Assembly (NCBI RefSeq): GCF_027744825.2
Contig: NC_071334.1
Span: 34,999,937-35,063,936 of the forward strand
From: Synchiropus splendidus
Taxonomy: Eukaryota > Chordata > Actinopteri > Syngnathiformes > Callionymidae
DNA length: 64,000 nt
Reading direction: 5' to 3'
Of the stretch, positions 38,668 through 50,170 are shown piece by piece. Made by a program: the position numbers and the translations under genes. The notes below the pieces were generated by a model. It was not told where the DNA came from, did not search any database, and saw only the letters and a program-made list of their open reading frames with translations. How positions within the stretch are numbered: position 1 is the first letter of the stretch; each line of letters starts with the position of its first letter.

Positions 38668-39080
38668 GGGGAGTCCACAGCAAGTCCTCAACCTTCACCT
38701 GTCTTTATTGTCCTGCCCAGACACGGCAATCCTCATCCAAATATTGAACCACATCCATGAACCTTGTTGGTCGTCTTCTTCTTCTCTGTTTATTTGGTGT
38801 CTCCATTGTTGAGCTTCTTGGTCCAACACTTTCTCTCCTCTCCGCATGACCAAGACATCGGTCCTCCTTATTTTATTATCTTCAAGCTTCTCTGTTTTTG
38901 CTGCGGTTCTGATATACTTGCTTCTCTTCTTGTCCCTTCTTGTCACCAATGGACGACCTGAGCATTTTCGTCTTGGACTCCTCTTAGTCTGACTCCAGAG
39001 TTTCTCAACCATACATCATAATGTACGCCATGGCAGCGACCACTACTGTCCAATAAAGCTTCCCTTTCACTCTTACTGCC
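38668..39080 (-). mobile_element. RTE-like LINE ORF2 C-terminal remnant, minus strand
   Basis: The minus strand starts with KLYWTVVVAAM and MMYG, and ends with PTRFMDVVQYLDEDCRVWAG then LLWTP. This follows a common fish LINE protein tail (GKVYKTVVRPAMMYG ... RPKRRFMDVV ... RWRQMI). RFMDVV is identical. The opposite strand shows the CTCCACAGC, CCATGAACCTT and CCAAGACATC landmarks at the expected spacing. Several stops and frame changes make it non-functional. Placing it with RTE elements is from memory. Confidence 0.75.
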
Positions 39081-40120
39081 ACTTTGACGTCACAGTCGTC
39101 TCAACCCATAAGAATTTAAAAAAATCTTGTACACAGATCACCTTTTAATGATAATTTGCAGTTTTCTTTGCTCCACTCAGAACTATCTTTATCGCTGCGG
39201 CTACACACATTTTCCTCAAAGCATCCCAGCTGCAGTGTCATAAAACATATTTCGGTGTCATGCCAGTGGAAGTCAGGCTGTTGTTAGCCTGTAAAAGTTT
39301 AGGAGGCCCCTCTTTATGGGTTGGCCCGAGAACTGGGACTCTCCTTGTTGGAAGTGGCCATGCAAGTGCTCTGGGTCAAATTGAAAAATAAAACAGCTCT
39401 TGTATTGCAAACCCAGAAACAATTATGTGTTAATGTGTACAATGTGCTTTTTTGACCCTCCCCTCGCGCACACGGCCACAGACGGACACTTGGACTGTAA
39501 TGTGTTTGCCAGCGGCAGCAGAGAAATATCCACTGAGCACGGCACTCTGGGCTTGAGCGCTCCTCAGAGCGACATTAACAGTCCAAAATACTCCCCGCCA
39601 GCCCGCGCTCTCTAAGTGTTTGGATTACTTTTATTGCCCAACTACCTGTGGAAGCCTTACACAAACCCAACATTATAAGCAAAGCAGAGGCATATTTTGG
39701 GGACGCTGTAAGATGTGGCAACGGCACCCAGGTATAAATAAAGGGGCTTGACTAGTCTAATGTTGCTTGATGTGCCAGCGAGCGATTGGTGTAGATTAAA
39801 GCCTCGTTATGTGTAGCAAGAATTATTTTATTTAAAGTCCACGGACAAAGACAGAAACGTTCCCTCAACACAATGTAGCGCTGGGCAGAGAAAGCGTGAG
39901 GTAATGTGATGTTGAAATAGCAGCGGGTTCATTTGTTAGTAGTGGAGAGTGGGTCCAGCACATCTGTTTGTCCTTGCACAGCTTATGTTTAATGATGCAT
40001 GTTGATTGGTGCTTGTTTCAGGTTGGTCAGTTGAGAAAAGTCCTGAGAATAAAAAAAAAATGTTGTTTCTTCTAAGTCTACTGTCAAGGCAGGTCTTCTC
40101 TTTCAAATGTTGTCTATGAA
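39081..40120. other. noncoding stretch, nothing firm
   Basis: No exon or repeat was recognised. A TATA-like GTATAAATAAAGG near 39732 has no transcript evidence behind it. Confidence 0.55.
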
Positions 40121-40123
40121 ATG

Positions 40124-40345
40124 AGGCAGCACAGTGATGTAGTGGTGAGTGCTTCACAGTAAGAAGGCTTGTTTCCAGCTCAAGACAGCTCTGTTCGAGG
40201 TGAAATCCATCCAGCTGTCTGCCACAATACATAAAGAGGTGTTAGACTGTCTTCATGGACTAGCCACCTCTGAGGAGTGTCGCCCATCTCTCTCCCAAGA
40301 AGGTGGGGTACGCTCCAAACCACGGTGTCCCTGTTAAGGCATAGC
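40124..40345 (+). repeat. degraded SINE or LINE-tail repeat
   Basis: Begins GGCAGCACAGTGATGTAGTG and GAGTGCTTCACAGTAAGAAG, passes through a Cys-free AT-poor middle, and ends GGGGTACGCTCCAAACCACG, TGTCCCTGTTAAGGCATAGC and GAAGATGGTGAATGAAT. Order and landmarks match a common fish interspersed repeat (GGCAGCACGGTGG...TCACAGCAAGAAGG...GGGATAGGCTCCAGC...GAAAATGAATGA). The middle is shortened. Confidence 0.65.
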
Positions 40346-40349
40346 CAGA

Positions 40350-43300
40350 AGATGGTGAATGAATATCTTTTCAATTGAATTAAAAGCAACCTTTCATTCA
40401 CTCCGCACTGTTTCACTGAGGAGTCACATGGGCAGCAGCAGGCCCAGAAAACCTTCTCCAGTAAATATTGAGCTCTTTCCAGACCAACTGCGAGGCATAT
40501 TTCCTGTGTAACTAGACAGGGATCTTGACAGACATCCTGACAAGATACCTGAGCAACTGGATGGAATCGCATGTTCCTGATTCTCACTCTCTCCCCAAAA
40601 GACAGATCCAGTACCTGGTGGAGAAAACCTACATCAAGAAACTGAATTTCTCAGATCCTAAAGTTATCTTCAAAAGCATTGAAGAGGTCTGTCAACGATT
40701 GTTTTCAGATTGCACTTCAATTCTCTCCATTACTATGCAACATGTCTATGATGTTATAAATCCCTAGCTGAGTAATTTGTATTGGAAGTGTGATGAAAAA
40801 GTGAACGTTAATAGAAGCGGCATCATCCAAACAGATCCTCAGCGCTGAGCCAGCATGAGAAACCAGGGTCACCAGGGCAGAGGCCAAGGCTAACTACCGT
40901 CTAAAAACACTTTGGAGGCGCCATGAGGAGGCAAGTTAATAGTCTGAGTCTAGCATCGTTTGTATTCTGTGCATTGCTATGGGTGCTGGTCACTCACTCC
41001 GAAGACATTTGGAATTAAACGTCTGAATAAATGAGTTATTAAATCTGGGTCAATGAGTTCAGGGAGTTCTGTCTATGACACTTGAACCAACTTTCTGTTG
41101 TCTATTTGTCTTTTTCCAGGCGGCACTTCCTATCTATTGGTTCTGTTTTGGTCTTCAGGGTTTCTAATAACAGCTTTGTAAATGTTTCACTTGGACCTTG
41201 AAGTGGTCATGAAGTGCTCGGGAAGTTGCGCTATCAGTCGTTTGAAGTGTCCGCTGACACAAGGACGATTAAATAGTTTTCTGATTGGCTGCAGTTGTTC
41301 TTCAAGACTGCAGTCTGAGTAAATTCGTTTTTTTAGGTTTGCTTCGCATGCATTGGAATGTGGTACTGCTCAAATCCAATTTACAACATTGTCATGAGAT
41401 CTCCTGTGCAACAAGTGAGAAGACAATGTCGGTGCTCTCCATGTCCCATAGTCTGTCCTACACCAAGTCCAGTCACAGCCATGGAGAGAATGGAAGTGAA
41501 GAAACAGTTGTAACTGTATTGAGGGCTGCGATCAATTTATATTCTTTCATGACACATTTATAAAGATCCTCTTGGATGTTCAACAGCAGTCATCAATCAG
41601 TTCTCACTTATTTTCTTTCACTGCTGACAGTGTCTTCTTTGTTTTGCCTCGCTGTCCTGCTGCTTGTCATCTTCCCCAAAATGTTGAGGAGTCCATCAAA
41701 GAGTTGCAGCCGCCCTGCTGCTCCTCGCTCTCCTGCCGGCACTCTGCTGCTACTACTGCTTTTTTTCCTCATGTGCAAGTCATTAAAGCAAAGAAAACAC
41801 ACGCTTTTGTTTTGCAGTCAGCAGGAACTCCAGGCAGTCCAGTCGATTTACGGCACTGACGATCCATCAGGAACGGACCTCTTAAAAGGAGCCGTGTTTT
41901 TGTGTTGTCACACTGTCCTGCAATTTCCAACGAAATGAATAAGGTCTTCACAAGATCAGTCACTTTTGACCTATGAGCATGAAAAGCTTGCTTTTCTCTG
42001 ATCTCCGGTTAGTCCCTGGACCTCAAAGGAGCTTCGAAGTCCTGTATTTTCGTATTTATTTCCACAATCATAAATCTCACTTTTGCTTCTCACTGCCTCT
42101 GAATATGTGCAAGCCAAAACACTTTTGGTGTCGTTTTCTTTCACTATTCCGCTTCTACATGAGCGCTGTTTTTTCAGTCTGGATGAACTGTGTACTGTGA
42201 TCAGAGGTCAACTCTTCCCTTTACTATCCGATCTGAATTTCATCTGAACTGAAATACTTTCGCAGATGCAGTACCAAAAAAATAGAGCGTATATAGTCAG
42301 AAGCGTAGAAGAAGAGACTCTTCCACCCCAGGCCTTTATTCGGTCGGCAAAAAAGAGGTATCTGGACATCCTTACTTAAAAGGTTTGGTGAGATAAGATA
42401 AACTTATAACATAGCCCACGTCACACATTTCAGTGAGTCTATCACATGTTTGAAATTATTCTATCAAATTCCGCAACTTCATTTTTACCATGACACATAA
42501 GTTGACTTCCTCTTTATGTTGTCTCTCATCTCCTACATCACCGACTCGTCTTAAACAATGCTCTATTCATAATCCTCGACTCAGCTCATTTTCTCCTGCT
42601 GCACCAATGTCCTGCCTCACTGTCCGACGTCTTAATGAAAGGTCACCCAGTCACAGGGGGTACAGTAGCTGCCATTGTGGTCCCCGCTGACTTGCTGTTT
42701 TGTTGTCTTCTCCCAAAACAAAAAGGGAGATCATTAAGGCTAGCGTCCTTCTGATGACCTCAACAAATAGAGAGTTCCCGGACCAGCAAGACAACTTCTA
42801 CTTGTTTCCCCATAGAGCTGATGAATTACTGAAATGCAGTGTTGGCATTACATCACCAACTGCAGTGACTAGCCCTGTTAGGCTTACTGCGCCTTTAAAC
42901 GTTCATCAGACGAATGATCTTCGTGGCCACTACAGCTTATTTGTCTTGGACACAACCTTGGCCAAGATTGTGTCTCTCTCCTACAACCAGGTGAAAACGG
43001 GTGGCTGGCAGTTATGAGTCACTCCAGGGTGGGATGGAAGTCGAAGGGGAACTACAATGCTGCGTTAATGGAGGGAGATCAAGTGACAACCTTTAACTGC
43101 AGTGCGCTGATGCAATTAAAGAAAGGGCAAAATCAGCAGAAGTACAGGCAAAACCTTAGTCCAAGTGTAACAAAGGTGCAAGACTGAGAAGAGATAAACA
43201 AAAGACATTTAGCTGAGAGGTTCCAGTATCAGTTAGGTAGTCATAATGTAATCGTGGATTAAGGACTAGCTTGATTCTCCCTACAGTAAGTGAAAGCATC

Positions 43301-46300
43301 AAGTCCCCATACAGAAAACAAGTCCTGCTTGTGGGGCTCTCTTAACATCCAGAGGTGACCTGGGCTTTTTCATTTTCGTATATTCCCTAAAATAAAAACT
43401 TGCTTATGGGATGGTGTGAAAAAGCTCTTAAGAGTTTCAGCCTGTGGTAGCTTAACGCCTTCTTACTCGGAGACCGGACTGTGGCTGGCTAGTCAGCCAA
43501 AAATAAGAGCGGGACCACACAGCGCCGCTTTCTACACTTCAGCCTTGTTGTATTTGGAAGAAGGTAAAAGTACCATGAAGAAGAAATGATCATGGGTGTG
43601 ACAGACTGTCTCCGGGGCTGGCAGTGACGAATGATCTTTTACTGAACTATTCAAACTGAATGAGGTGGAGGGGCAAATGTGGAAATGTGTTGAGTTGCTT
43701 CATCAGTTTGGACTGCGTCGCAATGACAGCGCAACATTATGAGCCGTGGATACAGCTGGTGAGCGGGTCGTCCTTCTCTCACACATGTTAGCAAGCAGTC
43801 GCTGTCAGCAGAGAAAAATTACTTCTCTGCTACTACAGTCTTCACCTCCTCCAAGAGGTGCTTCTTTTTTGTTTTGCCTTTTTCAGGCACAATCTTTTGT
43901 TTTGAATCTATCAATGAGAGCCAGCAGTATTTTGCAAAATTGTTTTCAATTAATACAAACCTTCAGTGAAAAGACACAACCCCAAAATAAAAATCTTGTT
44001 CAAAAAAGCTGTATTGAAAATGTCAGTGAGGATGCCACCAACTAGGAAAGTGCTTTGGTGCATTGTGCAATAATGAACAAAATATATATTCAAAATATAC
44101 ATGTTTAAAATAAAATAAAAACACAATTCCCAAGTCCCCATCAATAAACACTGAAAATGAATGCATCGTCAGTCAAGGCAAACCATTTAATTGGACAACA
44201 GTATCCAAAGAAAAAAAACAGTTCATTCAAGAAAAAAGACTACTAAGCTGATGAAGCAAAAAAAAAGGCAAGCGCCTAAACAAAAGCTTAAGTGAATGTT
44301 CATTAGGATAAAACACAAGCCCCAAATGCAAAAACCCAAACCATAGCGTCTTGTCAGTGTTTTTTCTCTCTTTCTTTTTTGATATGGCTAGTTGAAAAAA
44401 GTGCTACGAGTATACATATTTTACATATAAAAGTGTTTGTGTTTGTGACAAACTATCATTCCACTGGGGCAAGTCTCAGTTGGGAGTTGTTTTACCTTGT
44501 GAGGTCCTCTTATCCTCTGCCCTGGTCCCTGTCTCCTTGAGGCACCGACACTCTCACCCACTGTCTCCTTGTTTGAAACGCCAGCCTGTCTGCCGATTGT
44601 CAGCGGTGGCCGCTCAGATCAAAGACCGGTTAACAACAGACAGACAGACGAGCAGAGCAGCGTCCACCAGATGTGGAGCCTCCACACACGCCAGCATCTG
44701 TCTCCCTGAAGCACACTGACGACACGCTCAGACATGAAGAACTGATATCACACACCTTCACTTCATCAACTACAGCTTTTATTGTTCTTTCCATACCTCC
44801 CCTGATCATATCAATAAACTTCAATTTTCCCTTAAAAGGCTCCTCCACTGAGATAAAGCATTCACACCTTGCCAAAAAGACTTATCTCTGACTGTCCTCA
44901 GAGGATTCTTTAATCACAGACAGATAGAGTTTTGGAAGAAAAACACTGCATTCATTCAAAATAAATACTCCTGTGATTCCAGCTTGCATTTGCTCTGACA
45001 GATGTGATGTAATAGCGGAATCTTAAGGTGTAATTTTTTAGAAAGTTAGTAGATTTTACAGGATGTCTTCCTCTTTCAGTAATTCTTTCAAAACTTCACC
45101 TAGGATCACCGTGGAATATGGCACCATATGGGATTGAGAGAGGGAAGTCTGGGCATCTTTACTTCTCACAGACACAACGGATGGATGGCTGTTGGACGGA
45201 TGCATTTTATGAAAATGAATTTTAGATTCTACCCAATACCAGAAATTGTGTTGCTCACATCATGATAAAAAAAAAAAGAGAAATGGTAATAAAATAAAGA
45301 AAAAATGGCTCCAGGACAAAACTCAACAAGAGAGAAAAAAGCATTGGCAGGAAAAGATTGCCAATAGTGATAATACTGTATAAATAGCAAGTTAGTTATT
45401 TCTAATGTTATGTTTTAGTGGACAGGTTTTGTCAAGATTTGTGATCTAGGCTAGGGTCCTCGGCTGTCGAAGGCCTGACGTGGGATTAAATCCCCAAAGT
45501 TTGCAATTTCATAAGAAAATGTGAATAGCATGACAAGCTCAGAGAAGACTTGACAATTTAATCTCAGAGCCGAGGTCCAATGGTGAGAGTGGTTAGTTGT
45601 TAGCATTAGCATTGTTAGCTCGTCTGTGAACTCTACGGTACTATCTAGTCCCAAGACTAATCAATGACCGCTGTAGCCAGACTTCATTTAAGGTTTAAAG
45701 GTCCTGAAAACAGAGCAGATCTCACTGGGAGGCGCAGGAGAGGGCCCCCTTTCAAAGACAGGAACACAACACCAGGATGGGATGAGTTCTGATCCACCAA
45801 ATGAAGCTCCACAATAACAGCAGGCCCCCGTGATTTCACTGTAAATACGTTCCACATGTTTACGCTCGGAATTTCTCTTCCTTCATAGAATCATGAGAGA
45901 GCGCACTATTTGATCTGGCTTCTGACCTAGAAGATTGGGAGCAGCAGTTCCTGAGCCGGCATGTGTCCCCAATTACACCGTGGAGGTGGCGGCGTTTTTC
46001 ACTGCTACGCTCGGCACCCGACTGCTGGACGGGAAGGCAGATGTTTAATCGAGGCCAGAGCCTCACGCCGCGCTGCCAGTTCTAAACACATCAGCCCACA
46101 TTTGAAGGCTTCTATTGCGCAATTATCGCACCCAGCCTGTTCCATTTACGCTCTCTACCATGCACTGTCATGGAAATCGATGAAGATGGGAAGCCTCTGT
46201 CTTGTCCTGATGCCTCTGCAACACAAAACTGTTATTCTTGTTGCTAATTCATGGCAAATGTTCTCAGTCACTGCAGCAATGAGGATGTTAAAGTCTACTT

Positions 46301-47685
46301 TACACCAAATCAGTCTCACTGGCTTGTTTCCGCTTCCAAACTGCATTCTTAACATGGGTGCTCTCGACACAAGGCGTCACATGAGGATTGTTTCTGGCAT
46401 CATAATTGCATACAGAGATTAAACCCAGTTGCAGTCTGTGTGTTGGCTCTTGTAGATTTGGTTTCCCCACCCGAATATTGAGTGCTTATGTTTGGTGATT
46501 GCTCTGCTTGCTCTCTCTTCACAAGTGAAACTGTCGGTGAGAACTTATGCTGGCTCTTATTGCAGGTACTCTCCCTCTTCCTTGACGTCTTCATCTTCAC
46601 TTCACAGTCAATAATCGTTGACCTTTTCTATGCAGAAAAACAATTTGCATTGGGTGTCCGGATCAAAGCTCTGGCTTCAAGAGTTTGTGGGAGAGTTACA
46701 ATCTCCTTCATTTCATCTAAGTTGGCCCATGGTGAAGGGAAAATGATGTAAAGACGCCCTCTGAGCCCGTAGCTTTCCTCCAACACCTCAGTCTGTCTCT
46801 GTCTCTGACTATCCTCCTTTTTGTGAGGTGCATTAGTGAGTTAAGTTTATGGGCAGTGAAGTGAGGCTGTGTTTGGAGAGAAGTGCGACGATGCTTAAAA
46901 GGTGAGCTTAGTCAGCGGCAGTTATCTGGTGACGCCCGACGGAAAGTGAACTTCTGCTTACGGAAAAAAACCCTCAAGGACTCTGTGGTTCCAGTAGATT
47001 CCGATGGGATCTGGTGGATTATGTGACCGAAACAGGGGAAAATGCTTTATAAACAGTCCTTGAAATTCTTGACAGAGATAATGACTTTCTTTCAATTTTT
47101 TGGGAGGATTGAAAAAGTAGCAGTAGGAACAACAAACTGAATGACTCAGCTACACAAGAGGAGTGGATAGTCTTATAAAGCTGACCTGATAAAAAAGTGA
47201 CAATTATGGTTTTATCCATTATTTAAATGGACTATAGTTGGACTGGAATGTTTCCTCACGCGAAGCTAAATGGACATATTTGTATTTCAAGTTCATACTT
47301 AATCTCTTCATCTTTTCTTTCTTTGACAGACTTCTAAATAAGGATATGGTGTTGGGCTGTGAACAGTTTTATTGGCTTCTGCTACTGTTGGAACACTGCA
47401 TCAAGTTTTTTATTGTCTTCCATTTTCTCTTGTGTGACATTTTCTGTTCAGGGTTTTTCCACCGTCCCTGCCTCCTTTCTTGCCGTGTGTGTGTCTTCAC
47501 ACCTGCCTGCTGTTTTTTTTCTCTGGACATTTAAACACAGAACTATGCAGACCATTTCCAGACCTTCTTGTATTTGTGTCAAACTAAAATAAAACTTTGC
47601 CCATTTTAACATGTTATCATGCAGGCGAACTACTTCTCAGCGGAGAAAAATACAAGCGCTGTTATAGGGAGGACCATAAATGACA
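40350..47685. other. noncoding stretch, nothing firm
   Basis: Short frames only. A-rich patches occur near 44200-44290 and 45260-45400. A leucine-rich open frame at 41576-41938 and its overlaps show no family resemblance and arise from CT-rich sequence. Confidence 0.55.
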
Positions 47686-47689
47686 TAAT

Positions 47690-48027
47690 CCTCACTCCCG
47701 TGGTGTAATATATTGACGTTAGTAAGGAAGAACTTACACTGGCGTCAAAGGCAACCGTCTGCGTTACATGTTGACGAATAGGCATTTCAATGGAGTATAG
47801 TTTTTCTTAGCGTTCCAAAAGGAGCACCCTTCCATGGCTTACCTAACCCCAACCTTGTTATATGCGATGCGTTGCTTACGGCGTCAGGATATGCCGCGGC
47901 TGGGGCAGCACATGCTTCAATTGAAAAACGACTGCATCAACTTGCAACGCTGATGGCCGCCTTTTTGTCAGCATAAGACGCAAAAGTTCACTTCCCAAAG
48001 TCAATATATTACTCTAAGAGAGTGAGG
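47690..48027. mobile_element. MITE with long terminal inverted repeats (complete copy)
   Basis: The left end begins CCTCACTCCCGTGGTGTAAT, then ATATTGACGTTAG, AAGGAAGAACTTACACTGGC. The right end, reverse-complemented, reads CCTCACTCTCTTAGAGTAAT, ATATTGACTTTGGGAAGTGA. The paired arms span about 55 nt at each side with small gaps. Between them about 230 nt have no coding capacity. Right-half copies occur at 27396-27493 and 56404-56513, which proves it is a dispersed family. The target-site duplication is unclear, so no superfamily is assigned. Confidence 0.75.
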
Positions 48028-48029
48028 GT

Positions 48030-50020
48030 GTGTTGTGTTACAGACCCAGTGAAAGAACTGGCCTCTCAATGTTGTGTCATATTGTTGCCTGTCTTTTAGA
48101 GGTTCCACAGCTTGCATCCAGGATGAAATTATTCATGGTCTCCAGTCAACGTATCATCTTGTGATTCCAGAGACAGAGGGGGGTGACGATGTCTAAATAA
48201 CACTAAATGTTCCGTATGATGTATAAACAATACAATCATTTTCCCAACATTTCTGGAAAAATGTGAAATCTATTTTCCGGTATGGCTGGTATTTGGAAAT
48301 TCCAGCTGTCAGATTCTTCTGGCTCCAAATCCACTTTTCTGCAGTAGCAGAAAGAGTTTTGGCCCGGGTCTCCCTACTGTTTGTCCATCCTTCTGTCTTC
48401 CTCATCAGCCTGATACCTTGTACTCCAAACAAGCACTGGAATGCTGCCGCTTATTTTCTTAACCTAGAGGACGAGACGCATTTGCCGAGGAGCTTTCAGT
48501 GATTGACAGGGAAACATGTTGGAGAGACTCTGAAGTTTGTCTCCGGCTGTTGGCTGCCTAAGTCTTTAATATCATGCTGGAAAACCAAAGAAAACAGTTT
48601 TTGACTGGAATTAAATTTTCTGGTGAGCGTGGTTTCTCTCTGTCCCAATCTCACCAGTGTCGCTTTTTAATCCCAGATGGTGGTTTTAATCGCACTGTTT
48701 TCACTCTGGCATGGACAGCTTGTGGCTGAGTTTGTCTCAGAGACAAGAGAGTTGACCGCTGAGGGCTGACAGCCTCATCAGAGTTCCGAGACATCATGTC
48801 TCACGCCCTTTTCAGAATCCTCCATTCTTATTATGTGCGTAACCAGCAGATGCTAGATACTGGCTTTTACCAGAGGAACTGCATCGGGCTCATTGGAGAA
48901 GTCCATTTTTAGAGGCACTGTTAAACAGTGTGCACTCAGAAGGCAACATGATTGGACCATAGTCAGCAGTCAAGCTCCAAAAGGGATCAGCCACAGAGTG
49001 TTTTCGCGGGCTGAGGGTGGACTGTTTTGTTTAGAGTGCTGGGAGAAATTCATTCTTGTGCATCCTATTGAGCTTGCCTTGCTCCATTTCTTATTGAGGT
49101 TGTGTTGTTCACATTACCTGTCTCCTCACACTTCAACCCCCCTCCAAGTCAGTGTGTCTTCACACTACCTGCCAACACTCAGCTGTCGCTTCACATCCTC
49201 CCAGCGAGCGGTGATGATTCTACAGAATTCCTCTGGAATGGCGCCCAGCCCAAATGTAGTCACATGATGTCTAAATCCTAGTCACATTTAAAATCGAGGT
49301 AGATCAGAAGACAGTCCCGATTTTTTTCAGCCTGATGAATCTTGGTGTTTGTGGGGAATCTCTATAGGCATGTGTTGTGGCATCTGCCATATATTCACTA
49401 TGCAAACTGTTTGCAAACATGAGACAGTATTTCGGAACAGGTCACGTACTCCTCTTTCAGACAGACATACTGACTTCAGGTTCTAAATCATGAGAGCTCT
49501 GATAGGTCAAAGCAGATTCAGGTTTGCTACTTCAACACAAAAGACAATTAGCTTGCCACATAAGGTAACAGTGCAGTGGTAAAATGTGACAACTATATTC
49601 CCATACCGGTGACAGATTATGGGACAGCTCCACCGCAGATCACGTCGAGGTCGCGACTCTGTCCATCTGCCAAGAGGTGATCAGGTTTTCCTGAAAGATG
49701 AGCACAGGCGCACATACCCGGGCCATGTAGAGCTGTCAGGTGAGAATGGATGAGCAGCACTCTAGGTGGTAACATGCTTGTGCACATTCCTCGCTGGTCT
49801 GCTTACAGCAGTAGTAACCAGAGCCTCACCAAAAATGGACCAATCAGCGTTGTTACAACCGGAGCGCATGACTCATCCAGTCAGATATCCGAGGAAAATA
49901 GAAGGCGAGGAAACAAGGACAATAATGATGAGGCTACCTCTATCCGATTCATGCAACTGTTTCTGGCTTTGCAAATGTAATTCCATCTGGAATCAAACCT
50001 GACAGCACTATACTGCCATG
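48030..50020. other. noncoding stretch, nothing firm
   Basis: No exon or recognised repeat. The 124-codon open frame at 48893-49267 shows no family resemblance. Confidence 0.55.
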
Positions 50021-50025
50021 TACAT

Positions 50026-50170
50026 GGTAAATGGCTCTTACTTATGTAGTGCTTTACACTATGTCAACCATTCACCCATTCATATTCACACACTCACAGC
50101 AGAAGGCCGCGGCGCAGCCTGCCATCTGAACCTTCAGGAGCAAACCTGGGATCACCTCTCTGTCAGAGGC
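50026..50170 (+). repeat. fish interspersed repeat
   Basis: GGTAAATGGCTCTTACTTAT, GTAGTGCTTTACACTATGTC, CATTCACCCATTCATATTCA, CACACTCACAGCAGAAGGC and CAGGAGCAAACCTGGGATC occur in this order. They match a very common teleost repeat (GGTAAATGGACTGTATTTAT, TAGCGCTTT, CATTCACCCATTCACACACA, CAGGAGCAA). It is truncated and has no coding capacity. Confidence 0.7.

Noticed and set aside
39725..39745. TATA-box-like GTATAAATAAAGG
   Set aside because: AT-rich DNA yields such words by chance and nothing downstream looks transcribed.
41576..41938. Leucine/serine-rich frame resembling a signal or membrane segment
   Set aside because: It arises from CT-rich sequence, overlaps other open frames on both strands and has no exon signals.
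45441..45500. tRNA-like or SINE-head-like sequence (GTGGGATTAAATCCCC)
   Set aside because: The box B-like part deviates from consensus and no cloverleaf could be drawn with proper stems.
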